From: Erythrocercus mccallii
Lineage: Eukaryota > Chordata > Aves > Passeriformes > Dicruridae
Direction of reading: 5' to 3'
DNA: 64,000 nt
Assembly (NCBI GenBank): GCA_013397435.1
Contig: VZRG01001573.1
Span: 7,528 to 71,527, forward strand
Shown: positions 63,101 through 64,000 of the stretch, one piece after another
Numbering within the stretch: position 1 is the first letter of the stretch
Layout: the number at the start of each line of letters is the position of its first letter
Made by a program: the position numbers and the translations under genes
Notes under the pieces: model-generated
The model's input: only the letters and a program-made list of their open reading frames with translations
What the model was told of the DNA's origin: nothing
The model's database searches: none

Positions 63101-63645
63101 TGCATTCCCCCTCAGTGTGTCAAGTTTTTTGGTTTTCTTTCTATAGATATGGTCCTGCCCCCTGCGTACCCACCTCCGCCCGTTCCTCACATCAGGAAAT
63201 CTCCCTACTCAGAAGCGAGGGCAAATTCCTATGCTGGCAAACCGACTGCACCAGTACCACCACCACCTCCTAAGAGAAGCTTACCTGAAATCAAGCTAGA
63301 GCTGCCCCCTGTGCCCCCTTTACCTGTGCTCAAAAAGCCTACAAGTGGCAAAGAGTCTCACCCACTGCCTTCAGAGCCTCTGTCTCCAGCCCAAGTCCTT
63401 GCTCCTCCAGAAGCATGTGAGAAACTAAAAACCTTGAACCTTTCCCCACGGACTCCTCCTCCTCTGCCAGCCAATAAACCCAAGTTGTCACAGCTTGCTG
63501 AAAAGCTAGCAGAGCCCAAAGTGCCAAGGGAACATGGTAAACCTGGACTGTTTGTGCCACCAGTGCTCCCAAAGCCACCAATGCCAAGCCACCAGCCCCC
63601 TGCAGTCAAGCCTAGAACAGAGAAATCTTTGTGTCCCCAGTTACA
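57029..63645 (+). CDS. SH3BP2: SH3BP2, SH3-domain-binding protein 2 (3BP2), 5' seven coding exons, partial
   Basis: This gene encodes a cytoplasmic adaptor that couples tyrosine kinases (SYK, SRC, ABL) to VAV, PLC-gamma and downstream signalling in lymphocytes, mast cells, macrophages and osteoclasts. The coding exons join as 57029-57164, 58208-58310, 59951-60068, 60666-60736, 61099-61187, 62529-62594 and 63147-63645, giving 360 codons plus two bases. The product begins MASQEQVWPVPMKAIG, closely like human 3BP2. It contains a PH domain (about residues 26-130), an acidic linker with Y174 and Y183, and a proline-rich region (about 199-350) with PPAYPPPPVP and PVPPPPPK. The start is the second ATG (57,029), which aligns with the human start. 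An in-frame ATG directly before it (57,026) would add one Met. The SH2 domain and last exons lie beyond the window. From my recollection of the human protein, the proline-rich linker is about 50 residues shorter here. Confidence 0.97.
57165..58207 (+). other. SH3BP2: SH3BP2 intron after coding exon 1
   Basis: A GT-AG intron of 1,043 bp, AT-rich, in which I recognise nothing else. Confidence 0.9.
58208..58310 (+). CDS. SH3BP2: SH3BP2 second coding exon (PH domain)
   Basis: Acceptor TCTTTTCAG and donor AACAG|GTAAGT. It encodes residues 46-79 and most of codon 80: WPLRFVIIHEGCIYYFKSST and the ASPQGAFSLKGYN strand region of the PH domain. It enters in phase 1 and leaves in phase 2. Confidence 0.97.
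58311..59950 (+). other. SH3BP2: SH3BP2 intron after coding exon 2
   Basis: A GT-AG intron of 1,640 bp with no recognisable element. Short open frames on the minus strand are not supported as genes. Confidence 0.9.
59951..60068 (+). CDS. SH3BP2: SH3BP2 third coding exon (PH domain)
   Basis: Acceptor TGTTTCTCAG and donor GAAAG|GTAACT. It completes codon 80 and encodes residues 81-119, with VMRAAEETTSSNVFPFKLVH and the ISKKHRTWFFSASSEDERK strands. It ends on a codon boundary. Confidence 0.97.
60069..60665 (+). other. SH3BP2: SH3BP2 intron after coding exon 3
   Basis: A GT-AG intron of 597 bp in which nothing else is seen. Confidence 0.9.
60666..60736 (+). CDS. SH3BP2: SH3BP2 fourth coding exon (PH C-terminal helix)
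   Basis: Acceptor TTTGTTTAG and donor TTCAG|GTATAA. It encodes residues 120-142, NWMLSLRREIDHYHEKKE and ETIMEF. The invariant PH-domain tryptophan of the C-terminal helix is W121. It leaves in phase 2. Confidence 0.97.
60737..61098 (+). other. SH3BP2: SH3BP2 intron after coding exon 4
   Basis: A GT-AG intron of 362 bp in which nothing else is seen. Confidence 0.9.
61099..61187 (+). CDS. SH3BP2: SH3BP2 fifth coding exon (acidic linker)
   Basis: Acceptor CTTTTGCAG and donor TGAAG|GTGACA. It encodes residues 143-172: SDSGSDVDSFYGSVE, then CPIDIKYSHHSADNE. The DSFYG motif is conserved with human 3BP2. It leaves in phase 1. Confidence 0.96.
61188..62528 (+). other. SH3BP2: SH3BP2 intron after coding exon 5
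   Basis: A GT-AG intron of 1,341 bp ending in the tandem CAGCAG acceptor. No repeat or gene is recognised inside it. Confidence 0.9.
62529..62594 (+). CDS. SH3BP2: SH3BP2 sixth coding exon with SYK-site tyrosines
   Basis: A 66-bp exon encoding DYDQEEEDESYLQPDTSDIV and KD. Y174 and Y183 fall at the same residue numbers as the human SYK phosphorylation sites. Donor GATG|GTATGT. The acceptor is a tandem ATCAGCAG, so a start at 62,526 instead of 62,529 is possible and would keep the frame while adding one Ala just before the DY pair. The start at 62,529 is preferred because it matches the human protein. Confidence 0.95.
62595..63146 (+). other. SH3BP2: SH3BP2 intron after coding exon 6
   Basis: A GT-AG intron of 552 bp in which nothing else is seen. 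Confidence 0.9.
63147..63645 (+). CDS. SH3BP2: SH3BP2 seventh coding exon (proline-rich region)
   Basis: Acceptor TTTCTATAG and donor TTACA|GTAAGT. A 499-bp exon encoding residues 195-360 plus two bases. It carries LPPAYPPPPVP (ABL SH3 ligand type), APVPPPPPKR, LPPVPPLPVLKKP, LSPRTPPPLPANKPK and GLFVPPVLPKPPMP. The exon ends at CPQLQ. In human 3BP2 the next residues are the cherubism/tankyrase hexapeptide RSPPDG, expected in the following exon outside the window. Minus-strand open frames over it are shadows of the proline codons. Confidence 0.96.
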
Positions 63646-63892
63646 GTAAGTATGAAAACACAATGCGCTATTGTTTTTCAGTCACTTATTAGTTAACAAG
63701 TTTAGACATACTCAGATTCATACCGACATCTGTGTCTATTCCCTGCACCATCCCTCTCTGTTGTGCTTTTTTTGCCTGTTATTTGAAAATCTGCAGTGAA
63801 TCTAACCTGTTTTGTGTGTGAGCTTGGATTTAACGATCTCTAGAGGTCTCTCCTTACCCAAATTAATCTGTGATTATCTAAAAAATTCTGCA
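63646..63892 (+). other. SH3BP2: Start of the next SH3BP2 intron
   Basis: It begins with the donor GTAAGT and continues to the window edge. It contains the CR1 listed next. No exon is seen. Confidence 0.85.
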
Positions 63893-64000
63893 AGTACTGC
63901 CTCCAGCTCTGGGGCCCCCAAAAGAAAGATATTGTCTTGTTGAAACTTGTGGTCCAGAGGAGGCCACTGAGTTGATCCAAGGGCTAGAGCACCTCTCCTG
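63893..64000 (+). mobile_element. CR1 LINE fragment, plus orientation, cut by window edge
   Basis: Sense CR1 text: 'GCCTCCAGCTCTGGGGCCCC', 'AAAGAAAGATATTGTCTTGTT'-like text, 'GAGGAGGCCACTGAGTTGAT', then 'GGGCTAGAGCACCTCTCCTG' at the edge. It lies in the SH3BP2 intron in the same orientation as the gene and continues outside the window. Confidence 0.88.

Noticed and set aside
63339..63663. Minus-strand open frames over the last exon
   Set aside because: Shadows of the proline-rich SH3BP2 exon, which is strongly supported on the + strand.

Overview
This window looks like nuclear DNA from a vertebrate, most likely a bird. It is AT-rich, most of it carries no genes, and it has one CpG island. 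It contains several truncated CR1 LINEs whose 3' ends have the avian-type TTCTATGATTC tail, and no Alu or L1. The only protein-coding gene I can name with confidence is SH3BP2 (SH3-domain-binding protein 2, 3BP2). It lies on the + strand and runs off the right edge.

Layout. Positions 1-30,800 look intergenic. They hold a (GGAA)n microsatellite at the left edge, two small GC/CpG-rich patches (about 540-790 and 5,098-5,298), younger CR1 fragments (6,525-7,122, 14,380-14,706, 28,431-28,500 and 30,031-30,270), and two much older antisense CR1/L3-type remnants (about 18,955-19,775 and 23,455-24,480). At 30,818-31,204 there are exactly nine copies of a 43-bp minisatellite in an A/B alternating order. 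This sits only a few hundred bases upstream of a strong CpG island (about 31,480-32,120), the probable SH3BP2 promoter and non-coding first exon. From about 32,000 to 57,024 is a 25-kb first intron with one more CR1, simple repeats and several candidate but unproven alternative 5' exons.

SH3BP2 coding exons. Seven coding exons are mapped to the base: 57,025-57,164, 58,208-58,310, 59,951-60,068, 60,666-60,736, 61,099-61,187, 62,529-62,594 and 63,147-63,645. All have GT-AG borders and compatible phases. They encode about the first 361 residues: an N-terminal PH domain, an acidic segment with two tyrosines at the positions known as SYK phosphorylation sites (Y174 and Y183), and the proline-rich SH3-binding region. 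The C-terminal SH2 domain and the tankyrase-binding hexapeptide mutated in human cherubism are not in the window and should lie in the next exons to the right. 3BP2 is a cytoplasmic adaptor in immune-receptor and osteoclast signalling (ABL, SYK, SRC, VAV, PLC-gamma).

I found no exotic or clearly undescribed system. The observations most worth checking are the promoter-proximal minisatellite, a tandem (NAGNAG) splice acceptor that would insert one alanine two residues before Y174, a 43-bp unique sequence duplicated into the middle of a CR1 element, and candidate alternative first or 5' exons of SH3BP2.
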